Source: Megalodesulfovibrio gigas DSM 1382 = ATCC 19364 (GTDB lineage Bacteria; Desulfobacterota; Desulfovibrionia; Desulfovibrionales; Desulfovibrionaceae). From it: a DNA stretch of 64,000 nt. Below the pieces are notes generated by a model. The model did no database searches. It was not told where the DNA came from and was given only the letters and a program-made list of their open reading frames with translations. Made by a program: the position numbers and the translations under genes. How positions within the stretch are numbered: position 1 is the stretch's first letter; each line of letters starts with the position of its first letter. This document shows positions 9,079-16,765 of this stretch, piece by piece. The stretch is from NCBI RefSeq assembly GCF_000468495.1, contig NC_022444.1, positions 637,805-701,804 of the forward strand, given 5' to 3'.

Positions 9079-9108
9079 ACACGCCAGCCCCCGGAAGGAC
9101 TGGCGTGT
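9079..9108. terminator. Hairpin between convergent genes
   Basis: Perfect 9-bp stem ACACGCCAG/CTGGCGTGT with a 12-nt loop lies between the convergent DHH and glnB genes. A weak T-rich tail (TTGCATTT) is present only in the minus direction, so it would mainly end the amtB-glnB transcript. Confidence 0.55.
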
Positions 9109-9152
9109 CTGTGCTGGTGCAGGATGGTCTGCAGGCCTGCGTTGTGGACGAC

Positions 9153-9482
9153 CTACAACCCTTCTTCGCCAGTGCGGACGCGGATGGCGCGGCCGAGATC
9201 CTGGACGAAGATGATGCCGTCGCCTTCCTTGCCCGTGCGTGCCGCCAAGGTGATGGCCTCGATGACTGCATCCACCTTCTCATCGGCCACGCCGAGTTCG
9301 ATGCGCACCTTTTTGAGCAGGTTCACTTCGATCTGCACGCCGCGGTACATTTCGGTGAAGCCCCTCTGCCGACCCGCACCAAGGATGTTGGTGACGGACA
9401 TGGAGTAGATGTTCTTGGAAAAGAGCGCCTGCTTGACGGCAGTGAGGCTCTCGGGCCGAACGTATGCGATGACGAGTTTCAT
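9153..9482 (-). CDS. glnK: PII signal-transduction protein (GlnB/GlnK type)
   Basis: 109 residues, normal PII length. It starts MKLVIAYVRPESLTAVKQAL and has the T-loop GAGRQRGFTEMYRG, the B-loop AARTGKEGDGIIFV and the C-terminal VRTGEEG. PII trimers sense ATP/ADP and 2-oxoglutarate and plug AmtB when nitrogen is plentiful; the amtB gene lies 36 nt upstream in the same transcript. At the position of the uridylylated Tyr51 (normally R-G-A-E-Y) the sequence reads R-G-V-Q-I, so the modifiable tyrosine is missing. The protein is therefore probably regulated by effectors only. Confidence 0.92.
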   Translation of the reverse strand: MKLVIAYVRPESLTAVKQALFSKNIYSMSVTNILGAGRQRGFTEMYRGVQIEVNLLKKVRIELGVADEKVDAVIEAITLAARTGKEGDGIIFVQDLGRAIRVRTGEEGL

Positions 9483-9518
9483 GTGCGCGTCCTCCTGATC
9501 TGGCTGATCGCTGGATCG

Positions 9519-10937
9519 TTATTCCACGGTGAAGATCTGGAAGCCGCTGTACGCTTCGCTGCCGTGTTCGGTGATGTCCAGGCCCTTGAGTTCTTCCTCA
9601 GGGCTGACGCGGATGCCGAAGATAAGGTCCGCCAGCTTGAAGACCACAAAGCCGCCGCCGAAAGCCCACACTGCAATGGAGCATGCGCCCAGCAACTGCG
9701 ACAGCAGCAGGCCGGTGCCGCCGCCGTACAGCAAGCCTTCCACGTCGCCGCCAAAGCCGGGAGCCGCAAAGAAGCCCACCATCACCGTGCCGAAGAAGCC
9801 GCACACGCCATGCACGGAGACCGCGCCCACGGGATCGTCAATCTTGAGCACCTTGTCGATGAATTCCACGGAGAGCACCACAAGAATGCCAGCCATGAAG
9901 CCGATGAGGCAGGCACCAATGGGAGCCACGTCGTTGCAGCCGGCGGTGATGGCCACCAGGCCTGCCAAGGCGCCGTTGAGGGTCATGGACGGATCTGGCT
10001 TGCCGAAACGCAGCCATGCCGTGATGAGGGAGCCCACCACACCAAGGCAGGCGGCCAGGTTGGTATTCATGGCAATGTAGCCCACGGTGCCGTTGGCCGC
10101 GGTGGTGGAGCCGGGGTTGAAGCCGAACCAGCCGAACCACAGAATGAACACGCCCAGGGCAGCCAGCGGGATGTTGTGGCCGGGAATGGCGCGGGCCTGA
10201 CCGTCCTTGGTGTATTTGCCGATGCGGGGCCCAAGCAGCATGGCCCCGGCCAGGGCAATCCAGCCGCCGCAGGAGTGCACCACGGACGAACCGGCGAAGT
10301 CCACAAAGGGCACTTCCAGCGCCTGCAGCCAGCCCATGGATTCCTCGCCCAGCCAGAAGCTACCCCAGGCCCAGTGGCCGGAAATGGGGTAGATGATGGC
10401 GGAGACAAACATGGTCATCATCAAATACGCCTTGAAATTCGTGCGCTCGGCGATGGCCCCGGAAACAATGGTGGCCGCCGTGGCGCAGAACACGCACTGG
10501 AAGAACCAGAACGTCAGAGTCCACTGCCCCTCCAGCGCAGAGCCGTCCACCCCGGACAAGGCAAAGCCGGAAAGGCCCATGAAGCCGCCGCCCGCGTTGG
10601 TGCCGAACATCAGGGCAAACCCGATGAAGAAGAACAGCGGCGCGCCCAGGGCGAAGTCCATGACGTTCTTCAGGATGATGTTGTTGGCGTTCTTGGCGCG
10701 GGTGAAGCCCGTTTCCACCAGGGCAAACCCTGCCTGCATGAACATGACCAGCATGGCCGCAATCAGCGTCCAGATGATGTCCCCGTGCTTCTGCAGCAGC
10801 ATGGCCGGGGCCTCTTCTGCGGGAGCGTCCTGCGCCAGAGCCAGGGCCGGCAACAGTGCCACCAGGGCGGTTGCGCCCAGCAAGCCTGCCCGGAGCATCC
10901 CGGGCCGCCGCATGCGGAATGAAGTCCAGAAACTCAT
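9519..10937 (-). CDS. amtB: Ammonium transporter AmtB
   Basis: 472 residues. A cleavable signal peptide (ALLPALALAQDAPA, cut around residue 35) precedes eleven predicted membrane helices. Family marks include ALVETGFTRAKNANNI, WNYHFGFAL-type conduction-lining segments, a GFMAGILVVLSVEFIDK helix, VGAVSVHGVCGFFGT (pore histidine) and a cytoplasmic tail with EEELKGLDITEHG-type residues. It conducts ammonium inward and is blocked by the PII protein encoded next door. The start at 10937 has AGGAGG 8 nt upstream. The frame is open further upstream, but without a ribosome-binding site. Confidence 0.95.
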   Translation of the reverse strand: MSFWTSFRMRRPGMLRAGLLGATALVALLPALALAQDAPAEEAPAMLLQKHGDIIWTLIAAMLVMFMQAGFALVETGFTRAKNANNIILKNVMDFALGAPLFFFIGFALMFGTNAGGGFMGLSGFALSGVDGSALEGQWTLTFWFFQCVFCATAATIVSGAIAERTNFKAYLMMTMFVSAIIYPISGHWAWGSFWLGEESMGWLQALEVPFVDFAGSSVVHSCGGWIALAGAMLLGPRIGKYTKDGQARAIPGHNIPLAALGVFILWFGWFGFNPGSTTAANGTVGYIAMNTNLAACLGVVGSLITAWLRFGKPDPSMTLNGALAGLVAITAGCNDVAPIGACLIGFMAGILVVLSVEFIDKVLKIDDPVGAVSVHGVCGFFGTVMVGFFAAPGFGGDVEGLLYGGGTGLLLSQLLGACSIAVWAFGGGFVVFKLADLIFGIRVSPEEELKGLDITEHGSEAYSGFQIFTVE

Positions 10938-11070
10938 GATCGTGCCTCCTTTAAAATGGGTTGAATCATTCCCTGTTGAAGCGAACCGGGGTGGACATCG
11001 CATGCGGCCCGGGGCAGCAGGGTGATTCATTTGCAACGCAGCCAGTGAAAACCTGATTTCCAGCCCTGCT

Positions 11071-11090
11071 AAAGCAAAAACTTCGCCAAA
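11071..11090 (-). promoter_or_regulatory. Candidate sigma-54 (RpoN) promoter of amtB-glnK
   Basis: Minus-strand sequence TTTGGCGAAGTTTTTGCTTT contains the invariant GG and GC doublets 10 nt apart (TTGGC at -24, TTGCT at -12). It would start transcription near 11062, leaving a leader of ~125 nt before amtB. amtB-PII operons are classical RpoN/NtrC targets. Confidence 0.6.
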
Positions 11091-11154
11091 CTAAAAAACC
11101 ACGCAATTTCAGTAAGTAAGAAAAATGCCGCTGCCATTCCCCCTGTGCGACTGG

Positions 11155-11174
11155 TCCAAATTTAACAATTTGGA
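11155..11174. promoter_or_regulatory. Perfect inverted repeat, candidate operator or enhancer site
   Basis: TCCAAATT-taac-AATTTGGA: 8-bp arms around a 4-nt centre, followed by AAAACTTTTTT. It lies ~70-85 bp upstream of the -24 element of the amtB promoter, a usual distance for an enhancer-binding protein. It does not match the NtrC consensus I know, and could equally serve the divergent aromatic promoter. Confidence 0.45.
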
Positions 11175-11354
11175 AAACTTTTTTGCGCCGCACCTGACAA
11201 ATATGAACATCCATCCACGCTGGACGTCTTGCTCCAGATACACAAAAATGTCAAACACCACCGGCCGGCGCGAGCAGCAGCACACCGCAATTGACAATCA
11301 AGGCTACGTGACACGCCATCCCGGGATTTTTTCCCGACCCACTGCGGCTCCCGC

Positions 11355-11382
11355 TTGACATTGCGCCCTGCCCTGGGATATT
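11355..11382 (+). promoter_or_regulatory. Sigma-70-type promoter of the aromatic operon
   Basis: A perfect TTGACA (11355-11360) is followed by a 16-nt spacer and GATATT (11377-11382; 4 of 6 to TATAAT). Transcription would begin near 11389, only a few bases before the leader-peptide ATG at 11391, so the leader mRNA would be almost leaderless. Confidence 0.65.
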
Positions 11383-11390
11383 CGCCCCAC

Positions 11391-11477
11391 ATGCACACCT
11401 GTCAGACCCCTCAGTACTTTTGGTTTTATTTCTGGTTTACCAGGGCCCGGGGTCCGGCAGGGGGGGTGCAGCCTTAA
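11391..11477 (+). CDS. Aromatic leader peptide of the aro-trp operon (attenuator)
   Basis: 28 codons from ATG to TAA, found by reading the leader directly. Codons 9-16 are TAC TTT TGG TTT TAT TTC TGG TTT, giving YFWFYFWF: eight aromatic residues in a row, with Tyr, Phe and Trp all represented. Such a run is the hallmark of ribosome-mediated attenuation. The segment lies between the operon promoter and a strong intrinsic terminator, ahead of genes making all three aromatic amino acids. Starvation for any one of them would stall the ribosome in the run. The rest of the peptide (TRARGPAGGVQP) is unremarkable. Confidence 0.88.
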   Translation: MHTCQTPQYFWFYFWFTRARGPAGGVQP

Positions 11478-11541
11478 CCAGATAACCAGCGCACCACCAC
11501 CACACGGGCCGCGGGCGACACGCCAGCGGCCCGTTTTTTTT
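11405..11541 (+). promoter_or_regulatory. Attenuator with alternative RNA pairings
   Basis: Three mutually exclusive pairings can be drawn. GACCCC (11405-11410), just before the aromatic codons, pairs with GGGGTC (11449-11454). GGCCCG (11444-11449) pairs with CGGGCC (11505-11510). CGGGCCGC (11505-11512) pairs with GCGGCCCG (11526-11533), forming the terminator. A ribosome stalled on the aromatic codons would hide the first segment and favour the antiterminator. This is the classical trp-leader logic, inferred by hand folding. Confidence 0.7.
11505..11541 (+). terminator. Intrinsic terminator of the aromatic attenuator
   Basis: Perfect 8-bp GC stem CGGGCCGC/GCGGCCCG with a 13-nt loop, immediately followed by eight T (11534-11541). 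It lies 70 nt before the first structural gene and 28 nt after the leader-peptide stop. Confidence 0.9.
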
Positions 11542-11610
11542 GGCCCTGGCGAACGCAGCAGGCGCACCATGCGTCTGCACCAGCGACCCAAACGCTGCAG
11601 GAGGCGATCC

Positions 11611-12414
11611 ATGTTGCTCGGAAAAAGCGTCCGTCTGGAACGTATCTTCAACCGGAACACCGGCCGTACCATTGTGGTGCCCCTGGACCACGGCGTTTCC
11701 GTGGGCCCCATTTACGGGCTTGTGGACTTCAAGGGTACGGTCAATAAAGTGGCAGACGGCGGTGCCAACGCCGTGCTCATGCACAAGGGTCTGCCCCGCT
11801 GCACCCACCGCGGCTACGGGCGCGACATCGGCCTCATCGTCCATCTTTCCGCCTCCACCTCCCTGTGTCCCTTTCCCAACGCCAAGACCCTGGTGGGCAC
11901 GGTGGAGGACGCCATCCGCCTGGGCGCGGACGCCGTGTCTGTGCATGTGAATCTGGGTGACGAATCCGAACCCAAGATGCTCGAAGACCTGGGCCGCATC
12001 TGCTCGGACGCCGCCGGCTGGGGCATGCCCGTGCTGGCCATGATGTACGCCCGTGGCAAGGGCATCAAAAACCCCTATGATGCCGACGTGGTGGCCCATT
12101 GCGCCCGCGTGGCCCAGGAGCTTGGCGCAGACATCATCAAGGTGGTGTACACGGGCGACGTCGCCTCCTTCAACAAGGTGGTGGAAGCCTGCTGCGTGCC
12201 GGTGGTCATTGCCGGTGGGGAGAAGATGGAGTCCACCCGGGATCTGCTCCAGATGGTGCACGACAGCGTGCAGGCCGGCGGCGCAGGCCTTTCCGTGGGC
12301 AGAAACATCTTCCAGCATGCCGATCCCGTGCGCCTGTGCCAGGCCCTGCACGGCATCGTCCATGAAGACTGGGACGTGGACCAGGCGCTTGAGCTCGTGG
12401 GAGCCGAGGGCTGA
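11611..12414 (+). CDS. aroA': 2-amino-3,7-dideoxy-D-threo-hept-6-ulosonate (ADH) synthase, copy 1
   Basis: 267 residues of the DeoC/FbaB class I aldolase family. Conserved features are [12 protein letters not shown] near the N-terminus, [55 protein letters not shown] (with the Schiff-base Lys), VVIAGGEKM and [13 protein letters not shown]. In the archaeal-type shikimate entry this enzyme condenses a 6-deoxy-5-ketofructose phosphate with aspartate semialdehyde. The next genes (dehydroquinate synthase II, aroA, pheA) support this over glycolytic fructose-bisphosphate aldolase. A strong CAGGAGG sits 8 nt before the ATG. It is the first structural gene after the attenuator and is followed by a close paralogue. 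Confidence 0.88.
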   Translation: MLLGKSVRLERIFNRNTGRTIVVPLDHGVSVGPIYGLVDFKGTVNKVADGGANAVLMHKGLPRCTHRGYGRDIGLIVHLSASTSLCPFPNAKTLVGTVEDAIRLGADAVSVHVNLGDESEPKMLEDLGRICSDAAGWGMPVLAMMYARGKGIKNPYDADVVAHCARVAQELGADIIKVVYTGDVASFNKVVEACCVPVVIAGGEKMESTRDLLQMVHDSVQAGGAGLSVGRNIFQHADPVRLCQALHGIVHEDWDVDQALELVGAEG

Positions 12415-12446
12415 TTACCAATTTTGCACATTGCGAGGACACGACC

Positions 12447-13250
12447 ATGCGCATCGGCAAATCCGTCCGGCTTGAACGCTTCGTCAACAGGAACACCAAC
12501 CGCACCATCATCGTCCCCGTGGATCACGGCATCTCCATCGGGCCTGTGGAAGGGCTCATCGACATGAAGGAGACCGTGAACCAGATTGCCGAGGGCGGCG
12601 CCAGCGCCGTGCTCATGCACAAAGGCCTGGTGCGGTGCGGGCATCGCACCCGCGGGCAGGATATCGGGCTCATCATCCATTTGTCTGCCTCCACGGATCT
12701 CTCCCCCACCCCCAACGCCAAGACCCTGGTGACCAGCGTGGAAGAAGCCCTCAAGCACGGGGCGGACGCCGTGTCCGTGCACATCAACCTGGGCGACGAG
12801 CTGGAGCGCCACATGCTCAAGGAAGCCGGCGAGGCTGCGGAAAAAGCCGCAGACTGGGGCGTGCCCTTCCTGGCCATGGTCTACGGCCGCGGCCCCAAAA
12901 TCAAAAATTCCTTCGATCCCCACATAGTGGCCCACTGCGCCCGGGTGGGCATGGAGCTGGGCGCGGATATCGTCAAGGTGCCTTACACCGGCGACCCCGA
13001 CTCCTTCGTCAAGGTGGTGGAAGGCTGCTGCATTCCTGTGGTCATTGCCGGCGGTCCCAAGCTGGACTCCGAGCGCGCCTTCATCCAGATGGCGTACGAC
13101 AGCGTGCAGGCGGGCGGCGCGGGGCTTTCCGTGGGCCGCAACATCTTCCAGCATCGCGCCATCCGGGAACTGGTGTCTGCCCTGCATGCCGTGGTGCATG
13201 ATGACGCCACCGTGGATGAAGCCCTGGCCATGATCCCCAGACCCCAATAA
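12447..13250 (+). CDS. ADH synthase, copy 2 (tandem paralogue)
   Basis: 267 residues, collinear with the preceding gene without gaps that I can see, and identical at well over half of positions. It keeps [46 protein letters not shown] (Schiff-base Lys) and [13 protein letters not shown]. Differences cluster around residues 120-145 and at the C-terminus. Both copies retain the catalytic residues, so both are probably active aldolases; one could be tuned to different feedback or to the fructose-bisphosphate reaction. It lies 32 nt after copy 1 and 9 nt before the dehydroquinate synthase gene. Confidence 0.85.
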   Translation: MRIGKSVRLERFVNRNTNRTIIVPVDHGISIGPVEGLIDMKETVNQIAEGGASAVLMHKGLVRCGHRTRGQDIGLIIHLSASTDLSPTPNAKTLVTSVEEALKHGADAVSVHINLGDELERHMLKEAGEAAEKAADWGVPFLAMVYGRGPKIKNSFDPHIVAHCARVGMELGADIVKVPYTGDPDSFVKVVEGCCIPVVIAGGPKLDSERAFIQMAYDSVQAGGAGLSVGRNIFQHRAIRELVSALHAVVHDDATVDEALAMIPRPQ

Positions 13251-13259
13251 GGACTGTTC

Positions 13260-14237
13260 ATGAAAACCGTGTACTTCAAGGCACTGCCGTACGAGAAGTC
13301 CCTGGTCACCCTGGCGCTGGAATCCGGCGTGGATGGCGTGATTGTGGATCCCGAGCACGTGGAGGACGTCAAGGCGCTGAGCCGCGTGGAAGCGCTCACC
13401 CCTGCGGATTTCACGGCCATCTGTCTCACGGCCAAGGCGGACGAGGAACAGGCCGTCACCTGTCTGATGGCCGGGGACAAGGTGATCCTGACCAAGGGCT
13501 GGGAGATCATCCCCGTGGAAAACATCCTGGCCCAGAGCACCGGCCTGGGCGTGGAGGTGGACAATCTGGATCAGGCACGTCTGGCTGCCGGCATTCTGGA
13601 ACGCGGCGTGGACTTTCTGGTGGTGAACCCCGAGGCTGCGCCGGAGCTCAAGACCATCGTGCAGGAAATCAAGCTCTCCCAGGGCCGCATCGAGCTGGCC
13701 ACGGCCACCATCACGGCCATCGCCTCGGCCGGGCTGGGGCATCGCGTGTGTGTGGATACCATGAGCGTCTTCAAGTCCGGCCAGGGCATGCTGGTGGGCA
13801 ACTCCTCGGCCTTCACCTTTCTGGTGAATGCTGAAACCGAGTCCAACCCCTATGTGGCCGCCCGGCCCTTCCGCATCAACGCCGGCGCCGTGCACGCCTA
13901 TGCCCTCATGCCCGGGGACAAAACCTGCTACCTGGAAGAAGTGACCTCCGGCCGCGAAGTGCTCATTGTGGGACACGACGGCGCCACCACCGTGGCCACC
14001 GTGGGCCGGGCCAAGGTGGAAGTGCGGCCCATGCTGCGCATCGACGCCGAAATCAAGGCCACAGGGCAGAAGGGAGCCATCTTCCTGCAGAACGCGGAGA
14101 CCATCCGTCTGGTGCATCCCGGCGGTCAGCCCGTGAGCGTGGTGACCCTCAAGGTGGGCGATGACGTGTTGGTGAACGCCGACGCGCCCGGCCGCCACTT
14201 CGGCATGCGCATCCAGGAACAGATCAAGGAGCACTAG
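13260..14237 (+). CDS. aroB': 3-dehydroquinate synthase II
   Basis: 325 residues, the usual length. The start MKTVYFKALPYEKSLVTLALESGVDG, the central IIPVENILAQ block, VCVDTMSVFKSGQGMLVGNSS, PFRINAGAVHAY and RAKVEVRPMLRIDAE are characteristic of the archaeal-type enzyme, which oxidatively deaminates and cyclises the ADH product to dehydroquinate using NAD. It is unrelated to the classical AroB. The neighbouring ADH synthases complete the two-step alternative entry to the shikimate pathway. Confidence 0.92.
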   Translation: MKTVYFKALPYEKSLVTLALESGVDGVIVDPEHVEDVKALSRVEALTPADFTAICLTAKADEEQAVTCLMAGDKVILTKGWEIIPVENILAQSTGLGVEVDNLDQARLAAGILERGVDFLVVNPEAAPELKTIVQEIKLSQGRIELATATITAIASAGLGHRVCVDTMSVFKSGQGMLVGNSSAFTFLVNAETESNPYVAARPFRINAGAVHAYALMPGDKTCYLEEVTSGREVLIVGHDGATTVATVGRAKVEVRPMLRIDAEIKATGQKGAIFLQNAETIRLVHPGGQPVSVVTLKVGDDVLVNADAPGRHFGMRIQEQIKEH

Positions 14238-14238
14238 G

Positions 14239-15390
14239 ATGCCAGTCGAGGACAAACACACAGCATGCGCGCCCACCTCGACTGCCGAGGAACGCATGCG
14301 CGCCCTGCGCGAGCAGATCGACGGGCTGGACAAGGAACTGCTGGCCCTGCTGAACAGGCGCGCCGCCTGCAGCAAGGAGGTGGGCGCGGTCAAGGCCGGG
14401 GCCAAGGACCTCATCTTCAAACCCTTCCGCGAAAAGGACGTGCTGGAAAAGCTCGTCCAGACCAACCAAGCCCTTGACGGCCCCTTGCCGGAATCGCACC
14501 TGCAGGCCATTTACCGGGAGATCTTCTCCTCCTCCCGCAGCCTGCAGCGGCCCCAGCAGGTGGCGTATCTGGGTCCGGAAGGCACCTTCTCCTACTTTGC
14601 CGGGCAGCAGTATCTGGGCCACAGCGTGGATCTGACGCCCATGCACGACCTGCAGGCCGTGTTCCACGCCGTGCACAGCCGGGAATGCGAGCTGGGCATC
14701 ATCCCCCTGGAAAATTCCCTGCAGGGCACCGTAGGCCAGAGCCTGGATCTCTTCCTGCGGTACGAGGTCTTCATCCAGGCGGAACTCTCCAGCCGCATCT
14801 CCCATTGCCTGCTGGGCACCACGGACGACATCGCCGAGGTGGAGGCCGTGTACTCGCATCCCCAGCCCCTGGCCCAGTGCGGGGACTGGCTGCGGGCCCG
14901 CCTGCCCAAGGCAAAGTACATCCCCACGGAATCCACCGCCGCCGCCGCGCGTCTGGTGGCGGAACTGGGCGCAACCGGCCAAAAGGTCGCGGCCATCGGC
15001 CATGCCGCCCTGGCCGAGAAGCACCGACTGCAGATCCTGGCCCGGTCCATCGAGGACCTGCCAGACAACTGGACGCGCTTCGTCATCATCGGCGCGTCCC
15101 CGGTCAGGCAGGAAACGCGGGACAAGACCTCCATGCTCTTCACCCTGCCGGACAAGGCCGGGTCCCTGGTGCGGGTGCTCATGGTCCTTTCCGGCCTGGG
15201 CATCAACATGAAGAAGCTGGAATCCCGCCCCCTGCGCGGGGAGCGCTGGCAGTACGTGTTCTTCGTGGATGTGGAGGCCGACCTGCAAGAGGCCAGCTAC
15301 CGCGGCGCGCTGGAAACCATGCGCGAACACTGCCACACCCTGCGCATCCTGGGCAGCTATCCCCAGGGACCATACCTGGAAGCGATGTGA
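14239..15390 (+). CDS. pheA: Bifunctional chorismate mutase/prephenate dehydratase (P-protein)
   Basis: 383 residues in three parts: AroQ-type chorismate mutase (~17-95, RMRALREQIDGLDKELLALLNRRA), prephenate dehydratase (~105-285, YLGPEGTFS, GIIPLENSLQGTV, NWTRFVIIG with the catalytic T-R-F) and a C-terminal ACT domain (~295-375) with the phenylalanine-binding ESRP motif. It converts chorismate via prephenate to phenylpyruvate and is expected to be inhibited by Phe. The ATG follows the preceding stop by 1 nt, indicating coupled translation. Confidence 0.95.
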   Translation: MPVEDKHTACAPTSTAEERMRALREQIDGLDKELLALLNRRAACSKEVGAVKAGAKDLIFKPFREKDVLEKLVQTNQALDGPLPESHLQAIYREIFSSSRSLQRPQQVAYLGPEGTFSYFAGQQYLGHSVDLTPMHDLQAVFHAVHSRECELGIIPLENSLQGTVGQSLDLFLRYEVFIQAELSSRISHCLLGTTDDIAEVEAVYSHPQPLAQCGDWLRARLPKAKYIPTESTAAAARLVAELGATGQKVAAIGHAALAEKHRLQILARSIEDLPDNWTRFVIIGASPVRQETRDKTSMLFTLPDKAGSLVRVLMVLSGLGINMKKLESRPLRGERWQYVFFVDVEADLQEASYRGALETMREHCHTLRILGSYPQGPYLEAM

Positions 15391-15400
15391 GGAGCCCGTC

Positions 15401-16765
15401 ATGACTGCATCACCTACTCCGGCTGTTGTCACAGCCCCGGCGTCCAAATCGGTTTCGCATCGCGCCTGTCTGTGCGCCGCCCTGGCCGGGGGCGTCTCCA
15501 CCATCCGCAATGTCCTGGAAAGCGAGGACCTGGCCCGTACCGCCGCCGTGCTGGCGGCCATGGGCGCACGCATCACCCGCCAGGGTCCCGGCGCCTACGC
15601 CGTGACCGGGCTGGACGGGCACCCGACAGGCGGGGACGACACGCCCGCCGATCTCGACGTGGGCGAATCCGGCACCACCTGCCGCCTGGTCACGGCCATC
15701 GCCGCCGCCGGGCAGGGCCGGTTCCGCCTGCACGGCCGCGGCCGCATGCACGACCGGCCCATCGCGCCCCTGGCCCGGGCGCTGGAATCCCAGGGGACGG
15801 TGTTCCAATGGGAAGGGACTCCCGGCAACCCGCCCTGCATCATCGAGGCGCAGGGCCTGGCCGGCGGGGATGTGGAAATCGACCTGGAAGAAAGCTCCCA
15901 GTACCTCTCGGGCCTGCTCCTGGCTGCGCCCATGGCCCGGGAGGCGAGCCGCATCCATGTCAGCGGCAAGAAGGCCGTCTCCTGGCCGTATGTCTCCCTG
16001 ACCCTGCAGGCCATGCAGGATTTTGGCGTGGACGTGACCGTGCAGGAGCTGCAGGACGACGTCTGGAGCACGGTGGAGTGGCAGACGCTGACGCAGATCA
16101 CCCCCGGCAGGTTCCGCTTCCTCGTCGCGCCGGGGGCCTATCAGTCCTGCGACTATGTGGTGGAGGGCGACTGGTCCAACGCCTCCTACTTCCTGGCCGC
16201 CGGGGTGCTTGGCGCGGCGTCCATGGGTCCCGTGACCGTGCAGGGACTGCGCCGGGATTCCCTCCAGGGCGACCGCGCCATCCTGACGTGCCTGGAAGCC
16301 ATGGGCGCATCCCCCCGCTGGGAGGGCCGCACCCTGACCATGGAACCCACTGCCCTGCACGGGGCCGAGCTGGACATGGGCACCTGCCCGGACATTGTCC
16401 CCACCGTGGCCGTGGCGGCGGCGTTCGCGTCCTCGCCCACGGTCATCCGCAACGTGGCCCATCTGCGCATCAAGGAGTGCGACCGCCTGGACGCCGTGGC
16501 CACGGAGCTGCGGCGCATCGGCACGCAGGTGGAGATCCTGGACGACGGCCTGCGCATCCTCCCGCAGCCGGTGCCGGAAGCCGTGCTGCGCACCGGGGTG
16601 GACTGCCTGACCTACAACGATCACCGCCTGGCCATGTGCCTGTCCCTCTTCGAGCGCAGGGGCATTGCCGTGCGGCTGGATACGCCCCATGTGGTTTCCA
16701 AGAGCTTCCCCGGTTTCTGGGACGCCTGGAAAATCGTCCGCACCCAGCATGGAGCGTCCGCGTGA
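15401..16765 (+). CDS. aroA: 3-phosphoshikimate 1-carboxyvinyltransferase (EPSP synthase)
   Basis: 454 residues. Family motifs: PASKSVSHRACLCAALAGG near the N-terminus, LDVGESGTTCRLVTAIAA, GRGRMHDRPI, EESSQYLSGLLLAAP, HLRIKECDRLDAVATEL, YNDHRLAM and VSKSFPGFWDAW at the end. It joins shikimate 3-phosphate and phosphoenolpyruvate. The ATG at 15401 lies 10 nt after the pheA stop, preceded by TGAGGAG; the frame continues upstream only as a shadow within pheA. Its last bases overlap the GTG start of tyrA. Confidence 0.95.
   Translation: MTASPTPAVVTAPASKSVSHRACLCAALAGGVSTIRNVLESEDLARTAAVLAAMGARITRQGPGAYAVTGLDGHPTGGDDTPADLDVGESGTTCRLVTAIAAAGQGRFRLHGRGRMHDRPIAPLARALESQGTVFQWEGTPGNPPCIIEAQGLAGGDVEIDLEESSQYLSGLLLAAPMAREASRIHVSGKKAVSWPYVSLTLQAMQDFGVDVTVQELQDDVWSTVEWQTLTQITPGRFRFLVAPGAYQSCDYVVEGDWSNASYFLAAGVLGAASMGPVTVQGLRRDSLQGDRAILTCLEAMGASPRWEGRTLTMEPTALHGAELDMGTCPDIVPTVAVAAAFASSPTVIRNVAHLRIKECDRLDAVATELRRIGTQVEILDDGLRILPQPVPEAVLRTGVDCLTYNDHRLAMCLSLFERRGIAVRLDTPHVVSKSFPGFWDAWKIVRTQHGASA

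Larger units (their letters stand above)
10938..11390. other. Divergent control region between amtB and the aromatic operon
   Basis: About 450 bases without a gene, clearly more AT-rich than the flanks between 11035 and 11300. It holds a sigma-54-type promoter for amtB, a perfect 8+8 dyad and a sigma-70-type promoter for the aromatic operon, listed separately. I see no further convincing ORF or RNA in it. Confidence 0.7.

Noticed and set aside
11018-11036. Plus-strand GG-N10-GC pattern resembling a sigma-54 promoter (GGTGATTCATTTGC)
   Set aside because: The surrounding bases fit poorly, and the aromatic operon already has a good sigma-70-type promoter 320 bp downstream.
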